Assembly (NCBI GenBank): GCA_021783175.1
Contig: JAJXUF010000038.1
Location: forward strand, 1 to 26,132
DNA: 26,132 nt
Reading direction: 5' to 3'
DNA from: Pseudomonadota bacterium
GTDB lineage: Bacteria > Pseudomonadota > Gammaproteobacteria > Acidiferrobacterales > UBA6901
A program made the translations under genes and the position numbers. Positions 17,980 to 24,786 of the stretch are shown one piece after another; position 1 is the first letter of the stretch; every line of letters starts with the position of its first letter. The notes under the pieces were generated by a model. The model was not told the DNA's origin. It did no database searches and worked only from the letters and a program-made list of their open reading frames with translations.

Positions 17980-18243
17980 TAAGGGTGTAGGCCCTGGCCG
18001 GCAAACCGGCGTGCTGCATTTATCCGCCAGCTCGACCGGACTGATTTCCGGGATTTGCTGGCAGACCATCTAATGCATGGGCACTTTCACACACGCGCCG
18101 AGCCGGAAAATAAACTAACTTTCCGGCAGGGCAGCCGCGCAGCTTGACCGCGAATTTCCGCTCCCCTATCCATATCAGGCTTTTCAAAAAGCATCCCCAA
18201 CGCAAACCGGCATATACAAGACGCGCAACCAAGGAGTCTGAAT

Positions 18244-18754
18244 ATGCAAATTCTCTCGAAGCGTGTATTGGCCGTCATGCTGTTCGTCATTGCTGCCCAA
18301 CTTGCCGCCCCCCCGTGGTGTCGCTGCCGAATTTGACGACCAGGCGGCACTCGCTGGCATGAAGGAAGTGAAAGTCGCTTTCGACATCAAAGCCGGCAAC
18401 GCCAAGGGCCTGCTGCATGTTCTTAAGGTCATTGACGAGACGCGTCAGTCGCTGATCAAACAGGGCGTGGCGCCGCATTTCCTGCTCGCTTTCCGCGGGC
18501 CGGCGACGAGTCTTATTCAGACCGACCAGTCCAGGATCAAGCCAAAAGATCGGCCGCTTGCGGCGCGTATCGCGGCGGAACTTAAATCGTTGCGCCAAGC
18601 ACCGGGCATTGAGGGCCTGCAACAGTGCTCCGTAGCCGTGCGTGACGAAGGAACCAATCCGGGGAAAGTCGATCCAGGCGTAACCGTGGTTGGCAACGCG
18701 TGGATTTCGCTCATGGCTTATGAGAGCCGCGGCTATGCGTACATCGCTCCCTGA
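18244..18754 (+). pseudogene. Exported DsrE-family protein, frameshifted at a C7 tract
   Basis: The natural start is ATG 18244, with a strong AAGGAG at 18231-18236. The first frame encodes a signal peptide (MQILSKRVLAVMLFVIAAQL) and runs into a stop after the C7 run at 18308-18314. Removing one C joins it to the frame that continues AAPRGVAAEFDDQAALAG and on to the stop at 18754. That frame gives a DsrE/COG1416-like domain: VKVAFDIKAGNAKGLLHVLKV, PHFLLAFRGPAT, LQQCSVAVRDEG with a Cys, then VGNAWISLMAYESRGYAYI. The restored protein is about 169 aa. The break is either a real lesion, a phase-variable switch, or a sequencing error in the C run. Confidence 0.78.
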
Positions 18755-18775
18755 AGTTCGATGAAACCGTCTGGG

Positions 18776-18800
18776 GTGCGTCGGCGGTTCGCCGTCGCAC
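18776..18800 (+). terminator. Hairpin after the frameshifted DsrE gene
   Basis: GTGCG-T-CGGCG and CGCCG-T-CGCAC pair as a 10-bp stem with one T-T mismatch around a GTT loop, 21 bases after the stop. There is no T-run, so termination is tentative. Confidence 0.45.
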
Positions 18801-18894
18801 AAGAACGGCAACGATTCTGGGTGACGCTTAAGGACCGGTGCGCAGTGGCGCGTACCCGCTGCTGTGTCATACGTCCAAAGATTTCCCCACCGCC

Positions 18895-19854
18895 CTAGGC
18901 GGCGAGCGCATGTTCGTAATATGGCCGCTCGCGATCATCGAGCAGGCGATACAGGGCCGTCGGGCCAAGCGCTTCCGGTTCCAGCCAGGACTGTAAATTG
19001 CTTTCCTTAAGCGGAATCAGGCAGCGATTGTGCCCGGTGGCCGCAACCTCCGGTGGCGGCGCATCGGTGATGGCGGCGAAAGAGTAGAGATCTGGTTTGC
19101 CGGGACTTTGCCACCGATCCCACAAGCAGGCGACGAGCATCATCGCGGCCGGTCTTGGGTTGAAGTGAAGCACGACGTTTTTTTCCTTTTCGCCGCTTCG
19201 TAACGACCGTTTCTCAAAGTCATTCAGCGCAACGTTTTCATAAAAACTTGAAATGAGGACCACCGCGTGCCGGTGTCCGAAAAGGTTTTTCCAGTAACCT
19301 TCAAGATTATCGCGCCGCGCATTGTAAAGACCGGGGTAGCGCCGGTCGTAACTTTCGGGTTTGCCGTTGGCGCGACAATGATAGCGCATCGGTCGAACGA
19401 CGATCTCGCCGCCCTCGCGTATCAAAACCGGGGCGTACCAGAACGGGTAAATGCGTGCGTCGTCCGGTTCCGTCGTGGTGCGTCGGAGTTGCGCCAGCTT
19501 CTCCAGGTGCCAATCGACCTTGCGGCTCGCGATGCGTCGTTCCTCGAGCGCCTTGCGGGTTTCCCTGGCCGCCAGAGAGCGCTCGGCATCGGCCAGCCGC
19601 TTGCGCTGCCTGAAGAGTTCTGCCTCGAGTTCACCGCTTCTGCGCTTGCGGTACTCTTCGATATAGCGCCTGATGCGCAGCTCTTCAGGATTCTGTGGCT
19701 CATCAAAGTTGGCCTCCAGTGCCCTGGGTATCTTGACCGTGTCGTCAATTACCCGGCGCTGAAAAATATCTGCGAATGCCTCGGTATGGATGCGCGCCTG
19801 GAAGCGCAGTCCGATCGACTTAAGCTTCTGTTCCACCATTGCCGAATAGCACAT
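18895..19854 (-). CDS. SRAP-domain protein (YedK/HMCES-like) with a helical insertion
   Basis: A 319-aa member of the SOS-response-associated peptidase family, which crosslinks to abasic sites in single-stranded DNA through Cys2. The start MCYSAM puts Cys at position 2, which fixes the ATG at 19854. Other catalytic-type residues are Asn178 in YNARRDN, Glu206 in SSFYENV and His275 in TGHNRCLIPL, in the family order. YedK proteins are about 220 aa. The extra length is a charged, probably coiled-coil stretch at about 57-125 (EELRIRRYIEEYRKRRSGEL, then AERSLAARETRKALEERRIA) between the Cys2 segment and the rest of the domain. FYEN replaces the usual FYEW. It is a single gene transcribed away from the 20051 operator. 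Confidence 0.85.
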   Translation of the reverse strand: MCYSAMVEQKLKSIGLRFQARIHTEAFADIFQRRVIDDTVKIPRALEANFDEPQNPEELRIRRYIEEYRKRRSGELEAELFRQRKRLADAERSLAARETRKALEERRIASRKVDWHLEKLAQLRRTTTEPDDARIYPFWYAPVLIREGGEIVVRPMRYHCRANGKPESYDRRYPGLYNARRDNLEGYWKNLFGHRHAVVLISSFYENVALNDFEKRSLRSGEKEKNVVLHFNPRPAAMMLVACLWDRWQSPGKPDLYSFAAITDAPPPEVAATGHNRCLIPLKESNLQSWLEPEALGPTALYRLLDDRERPYYEHALAA

Positions 19855-20050
19855 GTCGGGAAGTCCCCAGCTAACCGCTTGTGTTGATGCTACTCAAGCC
19901 CGCACGCCAAAAGCAAGCAAGCCCACTGTAGGCGATCGCCCGGTTTATGCGCCGCGATTCGACCGAGGCCCCCAGGTAGACACCCAGTATCTTCGCATCG
20001 GTCTGGCCCGCCCTGCGCAGGCGAAAAGCCCTGTCCCGGCTGCGGGAAAA

Positions 20051-20097
20051 TTGTAACGCTTTGTAACGGCGCGACTGCCCGTCACACAGATTTACAA
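20051..20097 (+). promoter_or_regulatory. 47-bp four-half-site dyad operator, copy 1
   Basis: TTGTAAC at 20051-20057 and again at 20061-20067, then the inverted half-sites GTCACAC (20081-20087) and TTTACAA (20091-20097). The layout is symmetric about its centre, with 10-bp spacing inside each arm. That is the usual geometry of OmpR-family response regulators on tandem half-sites. TGACAT follows at 20111-20116 (TTGACA at 20110-20115 could be a -35). The same arrangement recurs at 22930. Confidence 0.75.
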
Positions 20098-20198
20098 AAT
20101 CCCTCTCTTTTGACATAGGCCAGGCAATAGAGGGGAGCACAATGGATCGCGTATTAAAAAAACTGTCTCAATATTTAAGCGCTTTTCCGGAGGTGCCT

Positions 20199-20732
20199 AT
20201 GTCTACGAAAACCCTGCAACGCGGCGCCATCGCCCTGGCCGCGGCTTCACTCTTGTTTTGCGCCGGCGCGCGCGCCGACGGCATCTATATCCGCGTGCCC
20301 GCGCCGCCGGTACCACACATCGTTTTGTCGGCGCCCCCTCCGATGGTGTGGCTGCCGTCCATCGGAATCTACGTGGCGCACGAATCGCCGTATCCGATCT
20401 TCTTTCTGGATGGCCGCTACTACCTGCGTGATCACGATCGCTGGTTTGCAGCGCACGCCTACGGCGGTCCCTGGGGTCGCGTCGATGACATGCGGCTGCC
20501 GCCACCATTGCGCCGCTATCATGACCGAGACTGGGATCGTTATCAGCACGAGGCCGGTATGGGCTACCGCCGCAACGATGACCGCATGCACCCCATGTTC
20601 TATCCTGGACGCCGTGACGGCGACAGATACCAGGAGCGCGACTTTCGCCGCGGGCGCGACTTTCGCGGCAATGACGACTATCGCGGTCGCGGGCATGGAC
20701 GCGATGACCGGCGTGGTGATTTCGACCGCTAG
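20199..20732 (+). CDS. Periplasmic protein with Arg/Asp-rich tail, function unknown
   Basis: Starting at ATG 20199, with GGAGG at 20189-20193, 177 aa. A longer frame from 20142 would push the signal peptide inward. The signal peptide (MSTKTLQRGAIALAAASLLF, cut near ARA-DG) is followed by a proline-rich segment (RVPAPPVPHIVLSAPPPMVWLP) and an aromatic region (YVAHESPYPIFFLDGRYYLRDHDRWF). The last 60 residues are low-complexity, with many Arg, Asp, Gly and Tyr (RRGRDFRGNDDYRGRGHGRD). I cannot name the family. Its promoter carries the dyad operator, so it is probably controlled by the two-component system encoded just downstream on the other strand. Confidence 0.8.
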   Translation: MSTKTLQRGAIALAAASLLFCAGARADGIYIRVPAPPVPHIVLSAPPPMVWLPSIGIYVAHESPYPIFFLDGRYYLRDHDRWFAAHAYGGPWGRVDDMRLPPPLRRYHDRDWDRYQHEAGMGYRRNDDRMHPMFYPGRRDGDRYQERDFRRGRDFRGNDDYRGRGHGRDDRRGDFDR

Positions 20733-20759
20733 TTGAAATTACTTCGCCGCGCGCGCCGG

Positions 20760-20839
20760 CTCCGTCAAGGGAAAGAGCGCGATGGACGGAGTCGGCATGC
20801 GCGCGGGTACAGCGCCTTCTGGTGCTTGCAAGCGCTGTA
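20760..20839. terminator. Two hairpins between convergent genes
   Basis: CTCCGTC/GACGGAG (20760-20766 with 20785-20791) and TACAGCG/CGCTGTA (20808-20814 with 20833-20839) lie in the 122-base gap between the plus-strand gene ending at 20732 and the minus-strand kinase gene ending at 20855. They probably act as a bidirectional termination zone. Confidence 0.4.
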
Positions 20840-20854
20840 TTGCCAAACAAAATT

Positions 20855-22165
20855 CTACGAGCGAGGCAGGGTGAGGCGCGCTTCCAATCCTCCGCCTTCG
20901 ATGTTGCGCAGCGTCAGCGTGCCGCCATGTGCCTCGGCAATGCTGCGTGCTATCGTCAGCCCGAGGCCGGTGCCGCCAGTTTCGCGACTGCGCGAACCTT
21001 CCAGGCGCACAAAAGGCTCGAATACGTGCTCGAGCTTGTCATCCGGAATACCAGGCCCTTCGTCTCGAATCGAGATTTGTAATCTCGCTGGATTGTCTTC
21101 CACGCTGATTGTGGCTTTCTTGCCGTACTTCACGGCATTCTCCACCAAATTGCCTACGCAACGTTTCAATGCCTGCGGGTCGCAGGCAAAAGGCCGGCTG
21201 GTTGTGCCCTCGATGAGGACCTGCTGGCCCAGCTCCCCCGCGTCTGCCTGCAGGCTTTCAAGCAGGGCCATGATATCGACGGGCTGCAGCACACCCGGCT
21301 TGTCTACGCCGCGCATGAAATCCAGCGTCGCGCTGACCATGGCGCCCATCTCTTCGAGATCCTTGGCAAAGCGCGTCTTGAGCTCGGCATCGTCGAGCAG
21401 TTCCGTGCGCAAGCGCAGCCGCGTGATAGGCGTTTTCAGGTCGTGCGACATGGCTGCCAGAATGCGGCTGCGATTTTGCATATAACGCACCAGCCGCACC
21501 TGCATGTGGTTGAACGCGCGCGCGGCGCGTTGTACCTCGATGGGACCTTCTTCGGCAAGCGGCGGCCGGTTTATGTTTTTGCCCAACTGTTCGGCTGCAT
21601 CGGCCAGCAACGAAAGCGGTCGCGTCACCCAGCGCACCGCAACCAGCAGCAGCAAGACCATTGCCATGAGCAGTATCAAAAGATTTGCCAGCAATCGCCG
21701 CGGCCAGACGATGTGTGGTCGCGGTCGCTGGTAAAAGCCCACCCAGCTGCCATCCTTGAGTTTCACTTCCACGGCGGGGTTGGCCAGAGGCGAGTCGCCC
21801 GGGTTGACGCGGATGGCTCGGTCCGCGCCAAGATAGTCGCGCAGGTTTGACTGAAACAGGCCGAGTGAACCGGCCGCCGCCGGTACGACCGGGCCGGACG
21901 CAGGGACTGGGACGTCCAGGATGATGCGGACTCGCGGTGTGTCGAGCACTTCCACGATGCGGCGTCGCTCTTGGATGCTCAGGGAATCGAGGAGTTTCAC
22001 GATTTCCGCGATACGCTGTGCGGCCTCTACCCGGCCGATGCGATAGAAGTAGGTTTCGCGCTCGTAAAGACTGAGCGCGGCGCTCAATACCTGTGCGGCC
22101 ACCAGGCCCACCAGCAGGATGAGCACCATGCGGCCGAACAGCGATCTTGGCAACAGGCGCATCAT
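20855..22165 (-). CDS. EnvZ-type sensor histidine kinase
   Basis: A 436-aa inner-membrane sensor. A first membrane segment (about 12-32) is followed by a periplasmic domain of about 120 residues, a second membrane segment (about 157-178), a HAMP domain (about 179-232), the H-box MSHDLKTPITRLRLR with His241, the N-box NLVENAVKYG (Asn343), and the ATP-lid motifs DEGPGIPDDKLEHVFEPFVR and GGTGLGLTIARSIAEAHGG. The architecture matches EnvZ and related kinases. It overlaps the response regulator gene by 4 bases (ATGA) and is translated from the same message. The signal sensed is unknown. Confidence 0.96.
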   Translation of the reverse strand: MMRLLPRSLFGRMVLILLVGLVAAQVLSAALSLYERETYFYRIGRVEAAQRIAEIVKLLDSLSIQERRRIVEVLDTPRVRIILDVPVPASGPVVPAAAGSLGLFQSNLRDYLGADRAIRVNPGDSPLANPAVEVKLKDGSWVGFYQRPRPHIVWPRRLLANLLILLMAMVLLLLVAVRWVTRPLSLLADAAEQLGKNINRPPLAEEGPIEVQRAARAFNHMQVRLVRYMQNRSRILAAMSHDLKTPITRLRLRTELLDDAELKTRFAKDLEEMGAMVSATLDFMRGVDKPGVLQPVDIMALLESLQADAGELGQQVLIEGTTSRPFACDPQALKRCVGNLVENAVKYGKKATISVEDNPARLQISIRDEGPGIPDDKLEHVFEPFVRLEGSRSRETGGTGLGLTIARSIAEAHGGTLTLRNIEGGGLEARLTLPRS

Positions 22166-22884
22166 TGCTCCGTTTCGACGCGGGCGGCGAGAACGTAACC
22201 TTCGCCGCGAATGGTCTTGATGATCGCCGGTTCTTTGGCGTCATCCGCCAGGCGCTGGCGCAAGCGGCTTACCTGCACATCGATGCTGCGATCAAAGGGA
22301 TCCGCTTCGCGTCCGCGTGTGAAATCCATCAGTTGATCGCGACTCAGAATATGGTTGGGGTGTTCGAGGAATACCATGAGGAGGCGATACTCACTGCCGC
22401 TCAGTGGCACCACCAGGCCGCTCGGCGAGGTCAGGTGACGTGCCACGGTATCGAGGTTCCAGCCGGCGAAACGCACCAGGCGCGCCTCGGCGGCATCGCG
22501 ATTGGCGGGCAGCGCGCGCGACCGCCGCAGGATTGCCTTGATGCGCGCTAGCAGCTCGCGGGGATTGAAGGGTTTCGACAGATAGTCATCGGCGCCCATT
22601 TCCAAACCCACGATGCGATCGGTTTCCTCGCCGCGCGCGGTCAGCATGATGATCGGCAGGTTGGAGCGCGCCCGCAGTTTTCGGCACAGATCCAAGCCGT
22701 CGTCGCCGGGAAGCATCAGGTCAAGAACGACGATGTCCGTGGGACCGCTGTCCAACGCTGCCCACATGCCCTTGCCGTCGGCGACGGTCGTAACCAGATA
22801 TCCGTTCTTGCGCAGGTACTCGCCCAGCAGCTTGCGGATCTCGGCGTCGTCGTCGACGACTAGTACGCGGTCGGATGCTTCCAT
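22162..22884 (-). CDS. OmpR-family response regulator
   Basis: A 240-aa transcription factor. The receiver domain has the acidic pocket VVDDD (about 9-13), the phosphorylated Asp55 in VVLDLMLPGDDG, Thr in MLTARGEE and Lys in YLSKPFNP. The C-terminal winged helix reads VPLSGSEYRLLMVFLEHPNHILSR through DVQVSRLRQRLADD to IKTIRGEGYVLAA. It is the first gene of the pair with the kinase at 20855-22165. It is the natural candidate to bind the paired dyad operators at 20051-20097 and 22930-22976, one of which lies in its own promoter region. Confidence 0.97.
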   Translation of the reverse strand: MEASDRVLVVDDDAEIRKLLGEYLRKNGYLVTTVADGKGMWAALDSGPTDIVVLDLMLPGDDGLDLCRKLRARSNLPIIMLTARGEETDRIVGLEMGADDYLSKPFNPRELLARIKAILRRSRALPANRDAAEARLVRFAGWNLDTVARHLTSPSGLVVPLSGSEYRLLMVFLEHPNHILSRDQLMDFTRGREADPFDRSIDVQVSRLRQRLADDAKEPAIIKTIRGEGYVLAARVETEQ

Positions 22885-22929
22885 ATGCGCCAGATTCTAT
22901 ACTGGAAAGCGCTGCCGGCCGCGAGCAAA

Positions 22930-22976
22930 TTGTAACTGTGTGTTGCCGGCATCCGCTCCGACACAGTACGTTACAA
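22930..22976. promoter_or_regulatory. 47-bp four-half-site dyad operator, copy 2
   Basis: TTGTAAC at 22930-22936, a degenerate second half-site (TGTTGC, 22941-22946), then the inverted half-sites GACACA (22960-22965) and TTACAA (22971-22976). It has the same length and centre as the copy at 20051, with about 30 of 50 bases identical (22930-22979 against 20051-20100), and the same distance to TGACAT (22990-22995). It lies between the divergent response regulator and Spy-like genes. Confidence 0.75.
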
Positions 22977-23070
22977 AATGGCCCTGCGCTGACATGCGGC
23001 GGTTACACCAGTGCGATGCAATGGCGCCGTCTGAACGACAGACCCCAATTGCTTAATCAGGAGACAATAC

Positions 23071-23550
23071 ATGAAACGCACACATAAAATCGCACTCGCC
23101 TCGCTGCTAGTTGTTGGCGCCATCGGGCTGGGCGGTGCTGCTGCCTACGGGCACGAAGCCGGCGGTGGTAATTGCCATGCCTGGGGCGGACATTACCGAC
23201 GCCACGGAGATCCGCGCGCTTTCCTGCAATACCGCCTAACGGCAATCAAGGATGAGCTCAAAATCACGCCATCGCAGGAAAAAGACTGGCAGGCATTCGC
23301 CGATAAAGCGACTCAGGTCGGAGACAGAATGATTGCGGCTGGCAAGCAGATGCGAGAAAAACCTGCGCAGACTGTCCCTCAGCGCCTAGATCAGCGCACG
23401 CAATTCATGAAACAGCGTCTTGCCGACATGGAAGAGATCGCGGCGGCGGCAAAGAAGCTCTACGCAACCTTGACGCCGGAGCAAAAGGCGGTAGCTGACA
23501 AGGTGATGGACCGCGCGCATCGCCACGGGCCGCGTTTCGATCGCGGTTAG
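23071..23550 (+). CDS. Spy/CpxP-like periplasmic LTxxQ protein
   Basis: A 159-aa periplasmic protein with a signal peptide (core IALASLLVVGAIGLGGAAAYG, likely cut near AYG-HEA) and two LTxxQ-type motifs, LKITPSQEKDW (about 62-72) and LTPEQKAVADKVM (about 133-145). The rest is helical and charged, as in the cradle-shaped Spy and CpxP chaperones. His-rich stretches (HAWGGHYRRHGD, HRHGPRF) could bind metal. AGGAGA precedes the ATG. It is divergent from the response regulator and carries the dyad operator, as Spy/CpxP-type genes are commonly under two-component control in envelope stress. Confidence 0.9.
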   Translation: MKRTHKIALASLLVVGAIGLGGAAAYGHEAGGGNCHAWGGHYRRHGDPRAFLQYRLTAIKDELKITPSQEKDWQAFADKATQVGDRMIAAGKQMREKPAQTVPQRLDQRTQFMKQRLADMEEIAAAAKKLYATLTPEQKAVADKVMDRAHRHGPRFDRG

Positions 23551-23892
23551 GCATGCCGCAAACGACTCCCTGGCGCAGGTAGCGCGATTAGGGTCCCGGG
23601 AGTCAAGCGCTACCGCCGAGCCAAGACGGCAGATGCATGCTCGGGAAGCGAGTCTGGGTCCATATTTGGGCGCAGGCTCGCTTTTTTCCACGACCGCATC
23701 CTGTTGCGACAGCGTCGGCAGATGGCTGGACATGGGCTGTATCCGTTTCATGTGCGGCAGCATCGCGTATGGCCGGTGGCTTGTCGTTACTCCTCGTGCC
23801 GGGTGCGCGCTATCATGCTGCACGGCACCCATGCCTGCTGTGTGGTGGGGGCCAGATGTACTTAAATCAGATCGGCCCTGACAGGAGTCTCG
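23551..23892. other. Intergenic region with interleaved complementary segments
   Basis: About 340 bases with no convincing gene; an 82-codon frame at 23633-23881 is cysteine- and tryptophan-rich and unlike the neighbours. Two complementary pairs overlap in order 1-2-1'-2': GACTCCC (23564-23570) with GGGAGTC (23598-23604), and GGTAGCGC (23578-23585) with GCGCTACC (23607-23614). They lie just after the Spy-like gene stop and may end its transcript. Confidence 0.45.
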
Positions 23893-24327
23893 ATGACCAG
23901 ACTTGAGTTGGCTTCCGCCTTGCTTTATCTGTCTTCTGCGGTTGGTGGCGTGTACGGCCTGATCGATCTCTTTACCCCCCGCATCCTGGCGCATCACGAG
24001 CGCTTTCTTGGGCTGAGGCACGAAGAGCTACCGCCCCGGGTTTCCCGTCTGTTGCTCAGCGCGTTGAGGATCATTGGGGTATTGCTCATATGCCTCAGCG
24101 CCAGTCTGGCAGCGATCGTTTATTTTGCATTTTCCGCGCGTGAAGTCTGGTCGTGGTGGCTGCTGTTGCTCGCCTGGCTCGCGGCCCTGGTTCCGCTGGT
24201 CCTGATTGGGCTGCGAATTGACCGCCGGGCACCTTGGAAAACAGCTGTGGCGTTGGTCGTCCTGGTTCTGATGGCCCTGCTTCTGGTTGGGCCCAAATTC
24301 CACGGTTGGAGCGGCGTCGGCCCTTAG
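23893..24327 (+). CDS. Small integral membrane protein, function unknown
   Basis: A 144-aa protein with four hydrophobic segments (about 5-27 ALLYLSSAVGGVYGLID, 53-78, 87-105, 117-134) and a short cytoplasmic-looking loop with charged residues (HERFLGLRHEELPPRVSR). CAGGAG precedes the ATG. I do not recognise the family. No partner gene is adjacent; the next gene follows after about 460 bases. Confidence 0.75.
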   Translation: MTRLELASALLYLSSAVGGVYGLIDLFTPRILAHHERFLGLRHEELPPRVSRLLLSALRIIGVLLICLSASLAAIVYFAFSAREVWSWWLLLLAWLAALVPLVLIGLRIDRRAPWKTAVALVVLVLMALLLVGPKFHGWSGVGP

Positions 24328-24392
24328 CTTTGCGGCGGGGACGACCACGAGACCAGGCTGGTCAATTCCCGAATCGACACTCGGTCGCAGAA

Positions 24393-24418
24393 CCCGGCTG
24401 ATTCGAACCGGGCGTTTT
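24393..24418 (+). terminator. Intrinsic terminator-like hairpin
   Basis: CCCGG (24393-24397) and CCGGG (24408-24412) pair around a 10-base loop, followed by CGTTTT, 66 bases after the membrane protein gene. The stem is short but the T-run is right. Confidence 0.5.
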
Positions 24419-24600
24419 CAGGGCGACTTTACCGACGACTTGTTGTAAAGATCCGGTCTCAATACACGCTACTTCGCGTAATCTCGGATCGCACACCCCG
24501 GGGCACGATGCCCAAGGGTGACCAATCGCGCTGTGCCCCCCCCAAAACCTTGCCTCACCGGATACAGTTCAACTGTCTAAGCTACTGTTTCTTTGCCGGA
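24419..24600. other. Intergenic stretch with nothing recognised
   Basis: Between the terminator-like hairpin and the promoter region of the ketoacyl synthase gene I see no gene, repeat or RNA signature. A TTGTAAA near 24443 resembles one operator half-site but stands alone. Confidence 0.4.
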
Positions 24601-24612
24601 TTCCAAAATCAC

Positions 24613-24638
24613 TATAAAAATTATTCAAAATTTTGAAT
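24613..24638 (+). promoter_or_regulatory. Putative promoter -10 and 16-bp palindromic operator
   Basis: TATAAA at 24613-24618 is followed by the perfect 16-bp palindrome ATTCAAAATTTTGAAT at 24623-24638 in an AT-rich island. A palindrome at the likely transcription start suggests a repressor operator, perhaps of the TetR or similar dimeric class. This is inference from position and symmetry only. Confidence 0.45.
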
Positions 24639-24701
24639 GATGTGACTGCGATGCATTTTTGCCGCAGTTTAGTCCTGTATCGCTAGGCCTCAGTGCCGGG
24701 G

Positions 24702-24763
24702 ATTTCGCACGGAAACGAGCATTACTTAACCGCTTCCGTCGTCGCGAAATTCTCGTTAAGTAA
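24702..24763 (+). ncRNA. Candidate H-type pseudoknot in the leader of the ketoacyl synthase gene
   Basis: Stem 1: ATTTCGC (24702-24708) pairs with GCGAAAT (24744-24750), continued by ACGGAA (24709-24714) with TTCCGT (24734-24739), leaving a 4-base bulge. Stem 2: TTACTTAAC in the stem-1 loop (24722-24730) pairs with GTTAAGTAA (24755-24763). The order 1-2-1'-2' is a classic H-type pseudoknot. Ten bases later comes the AAGGAGA ribosome binding site of the gene starting at 24787. If transcription starts near 24625, the leader is about 160 bases. Confidence 0.5.
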
Positions 24764-24786
24764 CCTATCAATACCAAGGAGAGAAC

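Noticed and set aside
23633..23881. 82-codon plus-strand frame after the Spy-like gene
   Set aside because: Unusual Cys/Trp/Met composition, no ribosome binding site, no recognisable motif, and an overlapping alternative frame of similar length.
24391..24412. GATTCGAACC inside a CCGG stem, looking like a tRNA T-arm on the minus strand
   Set aside because: No acceptor stem, anticodon arm or D-arm can be fitted around it; a terminator hairpin explains it better.
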